DNA from: Gemmatimonadota bacterium
GTDB lineage: Bacteria; Gemmatimonadota; Gemmatimonadetes; Longimicrobiales; Gaopeijiaceae
Length of the DNA: 44,397 nt
Direction: 5' to 3'
Assembly: GCA_022826565.1 (NCBI GenBank)
Contig: JAJDUP010000016.1
Span: forward strand, 1 to 44,397
The position numbers were made by a program, and so were the translations under genes. The notes under the pieces were generated by a model, which was not told the DNA's origin, did no database searches, and saw only the letters and a list, made by a program, of their open reading frames with translations. This document shows positions 18,500 through 30,000 of this stretch, piece by piece (position 1 is the first letter of the stretch; each line of letters begins with the position of its first letter).

Positions 18500-18658
18500 A
18501 TCCGGCCAGAGCAAGTCCGCGGCGCCGCTCGGGCGGCGGGGATCAGCAGGCGCACCCTGTACAACTGGATCAAGGCGGGCGAGGTCGAGCTGCTATCTGC
18601 TCCCGCCCCACGGCCGGCGGGATCCCGGAACCTTTCTCGCGGGTGGGGTTCTTTCTAG
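18500..18658 (+). pseudogene. Remnant of a helix-turn-helix (excisionase/MerR-like) gene
   Basis: A 52-codon open stretch without a start codon, bounded by stops at 18497 and 18656, contains RPEQVRGAARAAGISRRT followed by LYNWIKAGEVELL. This is the typical helix-turn-helix of small excisionase-like or response-regulator-type DNA-binding proteins. Nothing recognisable follows, so I read it as a decayed fragment. Apart from this, the hairpins and the promoter near 18664, the 385-base gap between genes A and C holds nothing I can identify. Confidence 0.45.
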
Positions 18659-18663
18659 GTTAG

Positions 18664-18692
18664 TAGACAAAAGGCCTGGTAAACATATGATT
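18664..18692 (+). promoter_or_regulatory. Candidate promoter and shared GTAAACATATG motif of gene C
   Basis: TAGACA (18664-18669) and TATGAT (18686-18691) are spaced 16 bases, a fair sigma-70-like promoter with a ~20-base leader before the gene C ribosome site GGAAGAGG. The -10 overlaps GTAAACATATGATT (18679-18692), which recurs with one change, GTAAACATATGTTT, at the start of gene D. The shared motif suggests common control. Confidence 0.45.
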
Positions 18693-18718
18693 GCCCCTTT
18701 GTGGGAAGAGGCGCCTCG

Positions 18719-21700
18719 ATGATTCCGAACAAGTCCGGTGTATCAGCACGTTCCCTCGTGGCCCTCGCAGTGACCTGCTGCGCGAGTCTGATTCCGTCCA
18801 TGGGTGCAGGTGCGCAGGAGTCGTCTGGCGGCGTTTCGGAAGCTGCGGTTGAGGCGACCACGACGCCCGTCGCGGCAAGCGCGGCCGCCCCCCCCAGGAT
18901 CACCTTGTCACATACATTCACCGGGAGCGTGCACGAGACCTTCCGTCTCGACATCGATTTCTCGCAAAGCGTGACCGGCTTCATATTTTCGGAAATCCAG
19001 GTCACCCACGGGGCCACACCCGTTCCCCCCCTGAACGGTTCCGGCCGCAGCTATTGGGTCGACATGACCACCGATGCCGACTATGAAGGCTTTGTTGCGA
19101 TCTCTATCCCATCGGGCGCGGCACAAAACGGCGCTGGCGAGAACAACATCGGGGAAGGACATACCTTCCGCGTGGACAACAAGCCGCCGGACCTCGACCT
19201 GGGGTTCGATCGCAGGCCCAGGGTCGACAGGGACGAACTCATCCTCACCTACACGGAACACCTGGACGAGCGCTTCATCCCGTCGGTGAACGACTATGCA
19301 GTGTCCTACATCAGGAACGGCAGGTTCCTCAGGTCAGACGTGACGCAGGTCGAGGTCGTCGCGCACCGGGTGTTCCTGATACTGGACGACGACATCCGCT
19401 TCGGAGACCGTGTGGAACTGTACTACGACGACAGGAGCATCAACGCGATTCGGGACCTGGCCGGCAATTTCGCGCCGGGCATGCTCCAGCAGGACGTGCG
19501 CAACGACACCAGAGAGCTGGTTGGCGAGGCGCCCGGTCCGCCCCGGAACCTCACGGCGGACGCGGACGGCACCTCTGTGATCGAGCTGAACTGGGATGCC
19601 CCTGCCGATACCGGCAGCAGTGCGGTCATCGGGTACCGGATCGAGGCGTCGAGCGACGGCGGCACCAATTGGAGGAGTATCGAAACGGACACCCGGAGCA
19701 CCGCGACCACCTACCGACACACGCGGCTGGAGCCGAACACGACACGCCACTACCGGGTGTCCGCGATCAACGGAGATCGGGAAGGCAACCCGTCCAACGT
19801 CGCAAGTGCCACCACCGGGGGCTTCCTTCCGGACCCCCCCAGGCGATTGAGCGCCACGGCCAGAGGCGGTTCCGCCATCGAGCTGGACTGGACGGCACCC
19901 CTGTTCTCCGGCAGCGCGGGACCCATTACCGGCTATCGGATCGAGGTGTCTGCCCGGCGCACCGGCGGGTGGACGGTGCTCGTGGCCGACACCCGTTCTT
20001 CCAGAGTCACTGAATACACCGACACCGGCCTCAGCCCCGGCACCACCCGCTACTACCGCGTGGCCGCGATCAACAGCGAGGGGCGGGGCGACTGGTCGAG
20101 CGTGGCCAGCGCGACCACCGACGCCGACGCCCCGGACGCCCCCACGGGCCTCACAGCCGTGCCGAGCGGGTTGGGGGGAAGAAACGAGCTTCTCCTGCGC
20201 TGGACGCGTCCGTCCTCCGATGGCGGAAGCCCGGTCACCGGCTACCGGATCGAAGTGTCCCTCAGCGGGACCTCGGGGTGGACGGCACTTGTGGCCAATA
20301 CCCGCAGTACGGCCACGGAATACACGCACAGGGGCCTCTCCCCATCCACGACCCGGTACTACCGCGTCGCCGCGATCAACGCCGAGGGCACGGGGGACTT
20401 CTCGACCGTGGCCTCCGGCACCACCAACGCCGGGACTCCGACCGCGCCACTAGGCATCCGCGCGAGGGCCGACGGAGCCACGAGCATCGCACTTTCGTGG
20501 AACGCCCCGCTGAACGACAACGGGTCGCCGATCACCGGCTACCGGATCCAGGTGCGCCGGTCCGGCAGCAGTGCCTGGGTCACTCTCACCGACAACACCT
20601 TTTCAACGGCCACCACCTACCAGCACACCAATCTCCAGCCGGTCACCGTGTACGGTTACCGGGTGGCGGCGATCAACGCCGTGGGGGCCGGTGCCTGGTC
20701 GCCCGAGGCGAGCACACGCACCCACGCCGCCCCGCCCGACGCACCACCCACCGTGTCGGCCCGGGCGGTGAGCACTTCGCGGATCGACCTGTCGTGGAGC
20801 GTACCGCGAAACACAGGCGGGGCCCCGATCCTGGGCTACCGCATCGAGGCGTCGAGGGATGGCGGAACGCGTTGGCAGATCATAGTCGCGAACACCGAGT
20901 CGACGGGGAGGACGTACTCCCACCGCAACCTCCTGCCGGGCGCGACCTGGTCCTACCGAATCTCGGCGATCAACAACGCAGGGGTCGGCGCGCCTTCGGG
21001 CGTCGCGCGGGCGACAACGCACGCGGTGCCTCCGGGCGCGCCAAGGAGCCTCCGGGCGACACCGGGCGGCTTCGGCGGCAGGGACCAGATCGTGCTGACC
21101 TGGTCGGCCCCATCCTCCGACGGCGGAAGCCCGATCACCGGCTACCGCGTCGACGTGTCCACCAGGCGATCCGGGCCGTGGACCGTCCTCGTGCGCAGCA
21201 CGGGCACCACTGGGACGACCTACACCCACACCGGGCTCGGCCCCGGCACGACCCGGTACTACCGCGTCGCCGCGGTCAATGCCCGGGGCACGGGGACATT
21301 CTCGGCCGTGGCGACCGGCATGACCAACGCCGGCCCACCAGACGCGCCGCAGAACCTGCGCGCGGCAGCGGACGGACCGACGGCCATCACGATCGCGTGG
21401 GAGGCGCCCGGCGACAACGGCGCCGCCATCAGCGGTTACCGGATCCGCATGCGGCGCATCAGCGAGAGCAGCTGGACGACGATCCGGAACAACACGGGCT
21501 CGACCGCGACCATCTTCCAGCACACGAACCTCCAGCCGGTCACGACCTACCGCTACCAGGTCGCGGCGATCAACTCCGAGGGGGCCGGTCCGTGGTCCGC
21601 CGACGCGGGTGCAACCACACCCGCCGGCGTTCCCGCCCCGCCGACCGGCCTGGTGGCCCGGGCGATGGGCACCTCGCAGATCGACCTGTCGTGGAGGGCG

Positions 21701-23914
21701 CCCGCCAACACGGGCGGCGCACCGATCCTCGGCTACCGCGTCGAGGCGTCGAGCGACGGGGGAGCCAACTGGCGCATCCTGGCGAGGCACACCCGGTCGA
21801 CGGGCACGACCTACTCCCACCGGAACCTCCAGCCGGCGAGCACACACCACTACCGCGTCTCGGCGATCAACCAGGCGGGGCTTGGCCGGGCTTCCACCGT
21901 CGCGCGGGCGACCACCGAAGCGGCTGTCCCGGACGCTCCGCGCAATCTGAGGGCCGTAGCGGACGGAACGTCGGAGATAGACCTTTCGTGGCGGGCGCCG
22001 AGCACCGACGGGGGCGCTCGGATCACCGGCTACCGGATCGAGGTCTCGGACGACGGGAGCGCCACCTGGCAGACTCTGGTGGCCAACACCCTCAGCACCG
22101 GCACCGACTACTCGCACACCGGACTATCGCCGGCCAGCACGCGACACTATCGCGTCTCGGCGATCAACCGGGTCGGGGCCGGCGGTGCGTCGAACGTCGC
22201 GAGCGCCACGACCGACGCGACCGTGCCCGACGCGCCCACCGGCCTCACGGCCATCGCGACCGCGCCCACCCGGATCGACCTGACCTGGGCCGCCCCCGCC
22301 TACGACGGCGGCGCAGCGGTCACCGGCTACCGGATCGAGGCTTCGGAGACGGGTGCCGCCTGGACCGATCTGGTCCGCAACACCGCGTCCACGAGCACCG
22401 CGTATTCCCATAGGGGACTCCAGCCTGGCACCCGGCGCTTCTACCGCGTCTCGGCGATCAACCGCGCGGGCACCGGAGAACCGTCGGCGGTGGCTTCGGC
22501 CGCGACCGACGATCCGGTCGGGCGCGCGGGCAGACTCAACACGAGGGTGCTGCCGCATGTGGCGGCGGCGATGACCTCGAGCACGGTCGGGGCGATTGCC
22601 GACCGCATCGACGCAGTGGCGTCGGGGATGGGCATGCGGCGCCGCATGGACATGGGCGGGCTTTCTTCCATGGCCGCGAGCTTTTCCTCGCCAGCCGCGG
22701 GAGGCTCCCCGTTCGGCCGGCGCGACCCCTCCGGCGCAGCCCTCCTCTTCGGTGGCTCGTCGTTCCAGATGCCGCTGGGCTCCACCGGCTCGCCGCAACA
22801 GGCCAGCGGCCCGAACCAGATGGCGACCTGGGGCGCGGGTGAATACCACCACCTCGGCGAACCCGGCGAGAGCGTGCTCGACTGGAGCGGCAACATGATC
22901 AGCGTCCACGTCGGCGCGGACGTGCGCATCGCGCCGTACATCCTGGCGGGTGTCGCGGCGTCGCACAACACGGGCACCTTCGACTTCACGGACAAGACCG
23001 GCGCCAGCCCGGTGACCGGCACCTACGGAACGACCATGAGCAGCGTGAATCCGTACGTAGCCTGGTTCTCCGGCGAACGCGGGAACGCGGCTTGGGCCAC
23101 CGGCGGCTTCGGCTGGGGCGACGTCGAGGTCAAGGACGAGCGCGAGGCGTTGCGCAACAGCCCCGCCCGCATGCTCACCGGCGCGGCCGGCGGCAGCTAC
23201 CAGGTGCTTGAGACCGGCATCGGCGGCGTGCGCGTCAAGGCGGAAGGGTGGGCCGGGCGCGTGCTGGTCGACGGCGGCGAGCGGATCGACTCGGTCACGC
23301 TCGACATGCAGCGCGCCAGGCTCGCGCTGGAGTGGACGCAGGGCTTCCGCTCCGCGGACGGCAACGAAGTCGCTATCGCACTCGAAGGCGGAATGCGCTA
23401 CGACAACGGCGACGGCATCAACGGCACGAGCGGCGAGGTCGGCGGCGGACTGCGGTACAGCAACGTCCGTGTGGGCCTGACGGCGGAGGGCCGTGGCAGG
23501 CTCCTCATCTCGGCCCGCGAGGGCTACGAGGAGTGGGGCTTCGGCGGCATGATCCAGTTCGACCCGGCAACCCGGGGCCAGGGGCTCTCGATCCGGGTGG
23601 CGCCCTCGTACGGCGATGCCGCGAGCGGCGTGAACCGGCTCTGGGACCAGGGCGTTTCCAGCGCGGTCCAGGATCGCAACTTGACCATGGGCCCCAACCT
23701 GGACACCGAGGTCGCCTACGGTCTGGCCGGGTTCCGGGGCACGCCGTACAGCGGCTTCCGCCTCGCCGAAAACGGCGCGCGGGCCTTCAGCAGCGGACTG
23801 CGGTACGGACTCGGTTCGGGGCTCGGGGTGCGGATCGAGGGTACGCGGCGGGAAGGCGCCTTCGGAGCTGCCCAGCACGCGGTAGGCGTCAGGGGCCGAC
23901 TGCGCTTCCGCTAG
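18719..23914 (+). CDS. Secreted FN3-array protein with C-terminal autotransporter-like beta-barrel (C)
   Basis: A 1731-residue protein, probably surface displayed. The ATG at 18719 has GGAAGAGG eight bases upstream. A signal peptide (about SLVALAVTCCASLIP to GAGAQ) is followed by two Ig/SwmB-like units (~60-260, with RITLSHTFTGSV and DLAGNFAPG). Ten fibronectin type III domains (~271-1265) follow, each with the W..P..DGG..ITGYRIE and YRVSAIN patterns. A linker leads to a barrel region (~1300-1731) with many amphipathic strands, ending in GVRGRLRFR. Domains 3-4-5 and 6-7-8 are copies of one three-domain block. Proteins with a passenger plus C-terminal barrel usually anchor their own passenger in the outer membrane; that is the inferred role. 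The final residue is R rather than the usual F or W. Confidence 0.85.
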   Translation: MIPNKSGVSARSLVALAVTCCASLIPSMGAGAQESSGGVSEAAVEATTTPVAASAAAPPRITLSHTFTGSVHETFRLDIDFSQSVTGFIFSEIQVTHGATPVPPLNGSGRSYWVDMTTDADYEGFVAISIPSGAAQNGAGENNIGEGHTFRVDNKPPDLDLGFDRRPRVDRDELILTYTEHLDERFIPSVNDYAVSYIRNGRFLRSDVTQVEVVAHRVFLILDDDIRFGDRVELYYDDRSINAIRDLAGNFAPGMLQQDVRNDTRELVGEAPGPPRNLTADADGTSVIELNWDAPADTGSSAVIGYRIEASSDGGTNWRSIETDTRSTATTYRHTRLEPNTTRHYRVSAINGDREGNPSNVASATTGGFLPDPPRRLSATARGGSAIELDWTAPLFSGSAGPITGYRIEVSARRTGGWTVLVADTRSSRVTEYTDTGLSPGTTRYYRVAAINSEGRGDWSSVASATTDADAPDAPTGLTAVPSGLGGRNELLLRWTRPSSDGGSPVTGYRIEVSLSGTSGWTALVANTRSTATEYTHRGLSPSTTRYYRVAAINAEGTGDFSTVASGTTNAGTPTAPLGIRARADGATSIALSWNAPLNDNGSPITGYRIQVRRSGSSAWVTLTDNTFSTATTYQHTNLQPVTVYGYRVAAINAVGAGAWSPEASTRTHAAPPDAPPTVSARAVSTSRIDLSWSVPRNTGGAPILGYRIEASRDGGTRWQIIVANTESTGRTYSHRNLLPGATWSYRISAINNAGVGAPSGVARATTHAVPPGAPRSLRATPGGFGGRDQIVLTWSAPSSDGGSPITGYRVDVSTRRSGPWTVLVRSTGTTGTTYTHTGLGPGTTRYYRVAAVNARGTGTFSAVATGMTNAGPPDAPQNLRAAADGPTAITIAWEAPGDNGAAISGYRIRMRRISESSWTTIRNNTGSTATIFQHTNLQPVTTYRYQVAAINSEGAGPWSADAGATTPAGVPAPPTGLVARAMGTSQIDLSWRAPANTGGAPILGYRVEASSDGGANWRILARHTRSTGTTYSHRNLQPASTHHYRVSAINQAGLGRASTVARATTEAAVPDAPRNLRAVADGTSEIDLSWRAPSTDGGARITGYRIEVSDDGSATWQTLVANTLSTGTDYSHTGLSPASTRHYRVSAINRVGAGGASNVASATTDATVPDAPTGLTAIATAPTRIDLTWAAPAYDGGAAVTGYRIEASETGAAWTDLVRNTASTSTAYSHRGLQPGTRRFYRVSAINRAGTGEPSAVASAATDDPVGRAGRLNTRVLPHVAAAMTSSTVGAIADRIDAVASGMGMRRRMDMGGLSSMAASFSSPAAGGSPFGRRDPSGAALLFGGSSFQMPLGSTGSPQQASGPNQMATWGAGEYHHLGEPGESVLDWSGNMISVHVGADVRIAPYILAGVAASHNTGTFDFTDKTGASPVTGTYGTTMSSVNPYVAWFSGERGNAAWATGGFGWGDVEVKDEREALRNSPARMLTGAAGGSYQVLETGIGGVRVKAEGWAGRVLVDGGERIDSVTLDMQRARLALEWTQGFRSADGNEVAIALEGGMRYDNGDGINGTSGEVGGGLRYSNVRVGLTAEGRGRLLISAREGYEEWGFGGMIQFDPATRGQGLSIRVAPSYGDAASGVNRLWDQGVSSAVQDRNLTMGPNLDTEVAYGLAGFRGTPYSGFRLAENGARAFSSGLRYGLGSGLGVRIEGTRREGAFGAAQHAVGVRGRLRFR
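20128..21927 (+). repeat. Three-domain FN3 block duplicated in tandem, period about 900 bp
   Basis: Inside gene C, FN3 domains 3, 4 and 5 (20128-21030) match domains 6, 7 and 8 (21031-21927) pairwise better than their neighbours. Domains 3 and 6 share the extra GG insert before SSDGGSP; 4 and 7 share HTNLQPVT; 5 and 8 share NTGGAPILGYR and YSHRNL. The matching DNA lies at offsets of 900 to about 897 bases. Confidence 0.75.
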
Positions 23915-23956
23915 GCCAGGGCATCTGTCCCGGGTGAGGCGTCGCTCCGACAGGGC

Positions 23957-23972
23957 GCCTGCCCGGGCAGGC
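23957..23972 (+). terminator. Perfect 16-bp palindrome downstream of gene C
   Basis: GCCTGCCC is followed directly by GGGCAGGC, 42 bases after the gene C stop. It could form a terminator-like hairpin, but there is no T-run and the loop would need to open the centre. Confidence 0.35.
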
Positions 23973-24029
23973 CAGCCGCGCGCGCCACCCAGACTGTGCA
24001 CTTGTGGGTGGCCACTTATCTTCTATCTT

Positions 24030-24045
24030 GTAAACATATGTTTAC
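24030..24045 (+). promoter_or_regulatory. Perfect palindrome at the start of gene D, candidate operator
   Basis: GTAAACAT followed by ATGTTTAC is a perfect 16-bp dyad. Its GTAAACATATG half recurs upstream of gene C. Six-base boxes TTGTGG (24002) and TATCTT (24024), 16 bases apart, could be a weak promoter whose start would fall on the dyad. A protein bound here would block transcription or translation of gene D. Confidence 0.4.
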
Positions 24046-24049
24046 CAGC

Positions 24050-27000
24050 ATGCACCGAGTCCGGGGCTTCGCGGCCGCCGCCGTGTTGGCAATCGCACTG
24101 ACTGGTTGCGACGAACTTGAGTCGGTCATCGGCTCCATCGAAGGCCAGGTCGCCATCGAGGGGACCGGTGTCGACGGTGTCACCGTCACCCTCAGCAACG
24201 GCGCCGCCACCTCGACGGCGGGCGGCGGAAGATTCAGCTTCGCCGACCTGCCGGCCGACATCTATACCGTCGCCATCAGCGGCTTCCCCTCCGACGCGGT
24301 GTTCAGCGCCACCTCGATGCCGGTGGTCATTCTGGTCGACGGCAGGACGACGAGCATCAACTTCCACGGCACCTACATCCGCACCTCCAGCATCCGCGGG
24401 CGAGTGTCCGCCGAGGGCCTGGGGCTCGCAGGAGTGACGGTATCGCTGTCGGGCCCCTCCAATTCGGCGGCCCTCACCGCGCTCAACGGCGAGTACTCGC
24501 TGACCAACCTGCGGGCGGGCTCCTACACGGTTGAGATCTCGGGGTTCAACGCCCGGAGCATCAGCTTTTCGGCCACGACGAAACCGGTCTCCGTCGACAT
24601 CAACGAATCCAGGGTTGTCAGCTTCGACGGCGCTTTCCTGCGGACCGCGCAGATAACGGGAAGGGTGAGCATCTCGGACACCGGCCTCGAGGGCGTCACC
24701 GTCAACCTCACCGGACCCGCCAACGCGACCGGCACCGCCACCACCGACGCCGCCGGCAACTACACCTTCACCCAGCTGCGCGCGGGCGACTACCGGATCG
24801 CCATCTCCGGCTACGACGCCCAGCGGTACAGGTTCACCACCACCTCGGAGACCGTGGCGCTCGACGGGGGCGAGACCGCCAACATTCCCTTCGACGGCGT
24901 CTTTCTGCACACGGCCGGAATCGGCGGGCGCGTCACCGCGGACGGCGAGGGGCTGGACGGCGTCAGGGTGGCCCTCTCGGGCGCCGCCGCCGACACCACC
25001 TACACCGCCGACGGGGGTCTCTATGCATTCTCCGAGCTGGAAGCGGGCAATTACAGCGTGGCCATCAGCGGCTACCCAGTGGACGCCGTCTTCGACGGCA
25101 CCCTGGTGACGGGCCTCATCGTGACCGACGGCCAGACGGCGACCGCCGACTTCGAAGGCGCCTACCTGAAGAACTCCAGTATCCAGGGCAGGGTAGCCGC
25201 CGACGGCGAGGGTCTGGGCGGAGTTGCGGTCGTCGCTACGGGTCCCACCAGCGTCGCGGCCACAACGAAGCCGGACGGCAACTACACGCTGGGCAATCTC
25301 CGGGCGGGCAGCTACACGGTCGAGATCACGAGCTTCGACGCCACGAATGTGAGTTTTTCAAGTACCACGCAGTCGGTCGACGTCGCGGTACACGAGTCAA
25401 AGGTGGTCAGCTTCGACGGCACGTACCTGCGGAGCGCCGGGATCACGGGACAGGTGACCGTGGCGGGCAATGGCCTCGAACGCGTCACGGTGAACCTGAC
25501 CGGCCCCCCGGGCGAAAACGACACGACCAGCACCGACGCCGCCGGCCACTACGCCTTCACCGAGCTGCGCGCCGGCGAGTACACGGTCGAGATCTCGGGC
25601 TTCGACTCGGTGCGCTACGAGTTCGCGACCACCACATCGACCGTCGCGCTCTCCGGCGCCGACACCGCGACCGTCGTCTTCGACGGCACCCTCCTTCTCA
25701 CCTCCGGCATCAGCGGCCGAGTCACCGCCGATGGCGTGGGGCTGGACAGCATCACGGTGGTCCTCTCGGGCACCGCACGCGACACCACCACCACCGCGAA
25801 CGGCGGACGCTACCTCTTCGGCGAGTTGGGCGAGGGCGACTACGTCGTCACGATCTCCGGTTACGACACGGACGCCTACACCTTCGACCGGCCGGCCTCG
25901 CCCACGATTACCGTCGCCCGGGGCGAGGCGAAGGTCGCAGACTTCGAGGGCGCCCATACCCTGGCCGCGAGCATCTCCGGGTACCTGTACGTCGACGAGA
26001 ACCCGAAGAACGACAGCTACGACGAGGGCCAGGAGGACCTGCTGGCGTACGAGGACTTCCCGCTCGTCCTGCAGGGCCCGGGCACCACCGACTCCCGGTC
26101 GGCCGTGACGGATTCGGCCGGCCGCTACATCTTCGGCGCGCTCAAGAAGGGCACCTACCGGGTGGTGCCCGACCTGACCCCCGCCGCCGTCGCCGCGCTG
26201 GACGGCGAGGGCTACGCCTACGGCGGCCCGCCCACGGGCACGCCCGTCGTGCTCTCGGGCGCTTCCGCCGGCGAGATCCATATCCCCGTCGACATCACCC
26301 GCCAGACGATGACCGTGAAGGCGGTGCTGGGCCTGGGCGACAAGGTGGGACCGGTGGTCGAGGGGGTGGAGGTCGACCTCTACGCGACGCTCGCCGACGC
26401 CGATGTCGAGACGGACCCGCTGGCGTCCGCCGTCACGGACAGCACCGGGACCGCGGCCTTCACCTTCCCGCGCGCCGAGGAGGACGACAGGCGGGTCTTC
26501 TCCCGCGTGAGCGCCCTGCCGCACGAGTCGCTCGAAGTCACCGCCAACGGGCGCATGGAGCTCACCTACCGGCAGCGGTACCGGAGCGCGGCGGCGCCCA
26601 ACAGCATCACCCTGGTCAACCGTCGGGCCGATCTGCGGTTCAGCGCCGCCACGATTGCGACTGCGCGCGGCGGAGGCGCCCCCCTGGCGGACTGGGACGC
26701 GGTCTACACCACCGGCGACGACGCGGCCACCGCCGACCTGGGCGTCATGGACGCCGACGGAGAGCTGGCCTTCCATGTCCTGCCCGAAGTGGCGGACCTG
26801 CCCGTCACCTACACCGTGCGTCTCGCGGACGACCAGACCGGGGCGCTCGGCGAGCAGTTCGAGCAGAGGCCGCTGCCGGGCGAAGGCGCGGACAGCGGCG
26901 CTGTGGCGCTCACCTACACCCACGACGGGCTCAGCCTGCCCGGCGACACCCTGGATCTGGGCCGGGTCGAGGTGAAGTTCACCACCCAGTCCCTGGTCGT

Positions 27001-30000
27001 GGGCGTCCACTGGGAGCGGGATCACCGGGACGGCTACACGACCGAGGGAGTATACGGCGACAAGCGCCCCTCCGGATCCCGCGACGACATCGATATCACG
27101 CTTCTCGTCCGGGACGAACAGGGGCACGTGGGACCCTACCGCGACGACGATCCCGCCCACGACATCAACGTCAACGGATACAGGCGCCATCCCGGCAAGG
27201 ACGGCCTGGTCGTCTTCCGCAACCTGCCCGCCGAACTCGAGTTCATGGTGGACGCCGACATCGGCGCAGACCGCATCCTGGCGACCCGTTCTCTTGTCGA
27301 CACGTTTCGGGATCTCCAGGGCTTCGACGTCGGCGCCTTCGGGACGCAGAGCGGCGGCACTCCCGAAGTCCGGATCTGCCCCCACTCGACCCTCTACGGC
27401 AGGGCCCACTGCTCGACCTTTGCCTACCTGTGGGCGAACAGCGAGGTCTGGGGTTGGGTCGGGTCGGCCGACTACGGCGGTGCCCCCACTCCCAACGACA
27501 CCATCGCCGACCGATTCGGCGTAAGTGCTCCGGACGTCTTCGCCAACGGCCTCACCGTCTCCCTGAGCAGCAAAGGGTTCCTGCGCGACTACCACCGTAC
27601 CACGACGGTCGGCGCCCGGATTTCGGAGGGCGAGTTTCTCGTTGGCGACGGGGAGTTCCGCTTCACGGGCCTGCCGACAGGCTACTACAATCTGTCCGTG
27701 ACGGGCGACGACGAGTGGGGATCGGCCGAGGGCATGTCGTTCGTGCTGCTCCAGACGGAAGACCTGGAGGAAACGGAGGACGGCGCCGGGTCCGGTGCGC
27801 TGCACGCTCTGAGCATCACCGTTCCGTACCTGAAGACCTCGATCTCGGGCACGGTGGCGAACGACGTGGACGGCGACGGCCAGGCGGACCCCCTGGAGAC
27901 CGCCAGCGGCATCGAGCTGGAGCTGTTGCGGGTCCAGGGCAGCGACACGGTAGCCACCGGTCGGAGCGACACCACGACCGTCCTCGGTGCGTTCTCATTC
28001 GACCCGATCGTCGAGGGCGCGTACGTGGTGCAGGCGTCCAGCGACGACTACTTCGCAGCCGGCACCAATACGATACCCATCGATCATTCGCCCGTGCTCA
28101 CGACCGACGCGCGCCCCGGGAAGCGGACCATCGCAAGCGGCGACGCGCTTCCAGTCTGGAACTACGACACCGAACTGATCGATGCCGATGCGGGCCAAAG
28201 CGGTGCCCAGTCGGACGCGGCGAACTTCAACGATGCCGATTTCATCGTCCTGCTCGGTTCGGGGACGATGACGGGGAGGGTCACGCGCCCCGACGACGGC
28301 AACACCACCGACACCGACACCGACCCCGATCCCTTCTCGGGACTGACGGTCAATGTGCAGCACTGCGAGGCGGCAGTCGACGGAATCCGCTGCCAACCGG
28401 GCCGATTCGGCAGGTGGATTTCGGCTACGACCCGGCGCGACGGCTCCTGGGAGGCCAGCGGCCTGACAGAGGGCTACCACCTGGTCACCGTCAGCTTCGA
28501 CACCGACAGCTGGGAATACGGCGCGCTGCCGGGCACCACCGATCCCCGCAGAGGCTATTTCGAACAGCTGGATAGAACGGACGCGACCAGGGACAGCCTC
28601 GACTTCCACCTGGTGCCGCCGCAGGTCCGCACCGATGGGGCGCTGTCCGGCCGCGTCACACGGGAAGACGACGGAAGCACCACCGACACCGACGGCGACC
28701 CGGATCCCCTCCCGGGGCGCCCGGTGCACGTGGACTACTGCGAGGTGCCCGCTGACGCGAACAGTTGCCAGCCGGGCCGCTACGGCCAACGGGTGTCGCT
28801 CGAGACCCGGGCCGACGGCAGCTGGGAAGCCGACGGACTAAGGGAGGGCTACTACCAGATCACCGTGGACCTGCCCGACACGGACTGGAACTACGGCGCA
28901 CCGCCCGGGAGCACAGTGCCCGTGAGCAAGTACTTCGAACGGCTGGAGGGAGCTGCCGCTGCCCGGGACAGCCTCGACTTCCATCTCGTGCCCCCGCAGG
29001 TTGTCCGCACCGACGGGGCGCTGTACGGACGCGTCACGCGGGAAGACGACGGCGCCGCCACCGACACCGACAGCGACCCCGATCCCTTCGCGGGACTCTC
29101 GGTGCACATGGACTACTGCGAGGCTCCGGCCGACGCGAACAGCTGCGAGCCCGGGCGATACGGCGAGCGGAAGTCCGTCGAGACCGGCAACGACGGCAAC
29201 TGGGAGGCCGACCAACTGCAGACCGGCTACCACCTGGTCACCGTCGACCTGCCCGACGCGGAATGGGAGTACGGCGCGCCCCCCGGGAGCACGGAGCCCG
29301 TCAGGAAGTACTTCGTAGAGGTGGAAAGCCAATCGAGCGCCGTCGCGGCCGACGGTGCCAATGCGTCTTCGCTGGCAGCGGAGGACGACAGTCTCGACTT
29401 CCACCTGGTGCAGCGGGCCACTCCGACGGATCCCGTCTACGGCGTGCTCGTCCTCTTCTACAACTCGACCCGCGGACCCATCTGGGAGGTCCAGACCAAC
29501 TGGCTCACCGACAAGCCATACGGCGAGTGGCACGGCGTCACGACGGACAGCGACGGGAACGTGGTCGAGCTGGTGCTCGAAGGCAACGGCCTGGGGGGCT
29601 ATCCCACACCCCTCCTCGACAGCCTCGTCCACCTCAAGCGCCTGGACCTGAACAGCAACTTCTTCGACGGTATTCCAGCCACATACGCCAATTTCGACAG
29701 CCTGACGTACCTCAACCTGTCGAACACCTGGTTCAGAGGGGACATTCCCGCCTGGATCGGCGACCTGACCTCGCTCGACACGCTGGAGCTCGACTTCAAC
29801 CGCCTGACGGGTTTGATTCCTACCGAGTTCGGGAATCTCACGGAGCTGGACTACCTCGACCTCAGCAGCAACAGGTTGACCGGCTCGATTCCCGACGAAC
29901 TCGGCAACCTGACCGATCTCGGGAGGCTCTACCTTGACGAGAATGAGCTGAGCGGCACGATCCCCGATACCCTGGGCACCCTCTCCAGCCTCGAGGTGCT

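Noticed and set aside
18687..18722. An 11-codon upstream frame whose stop overlaps the ATG of gene C
   Set aside because: It could couple translation, but the likely -10 box TATGAT overlaps its start codon, so it is probably not transcribed, and it has no ribosome site.
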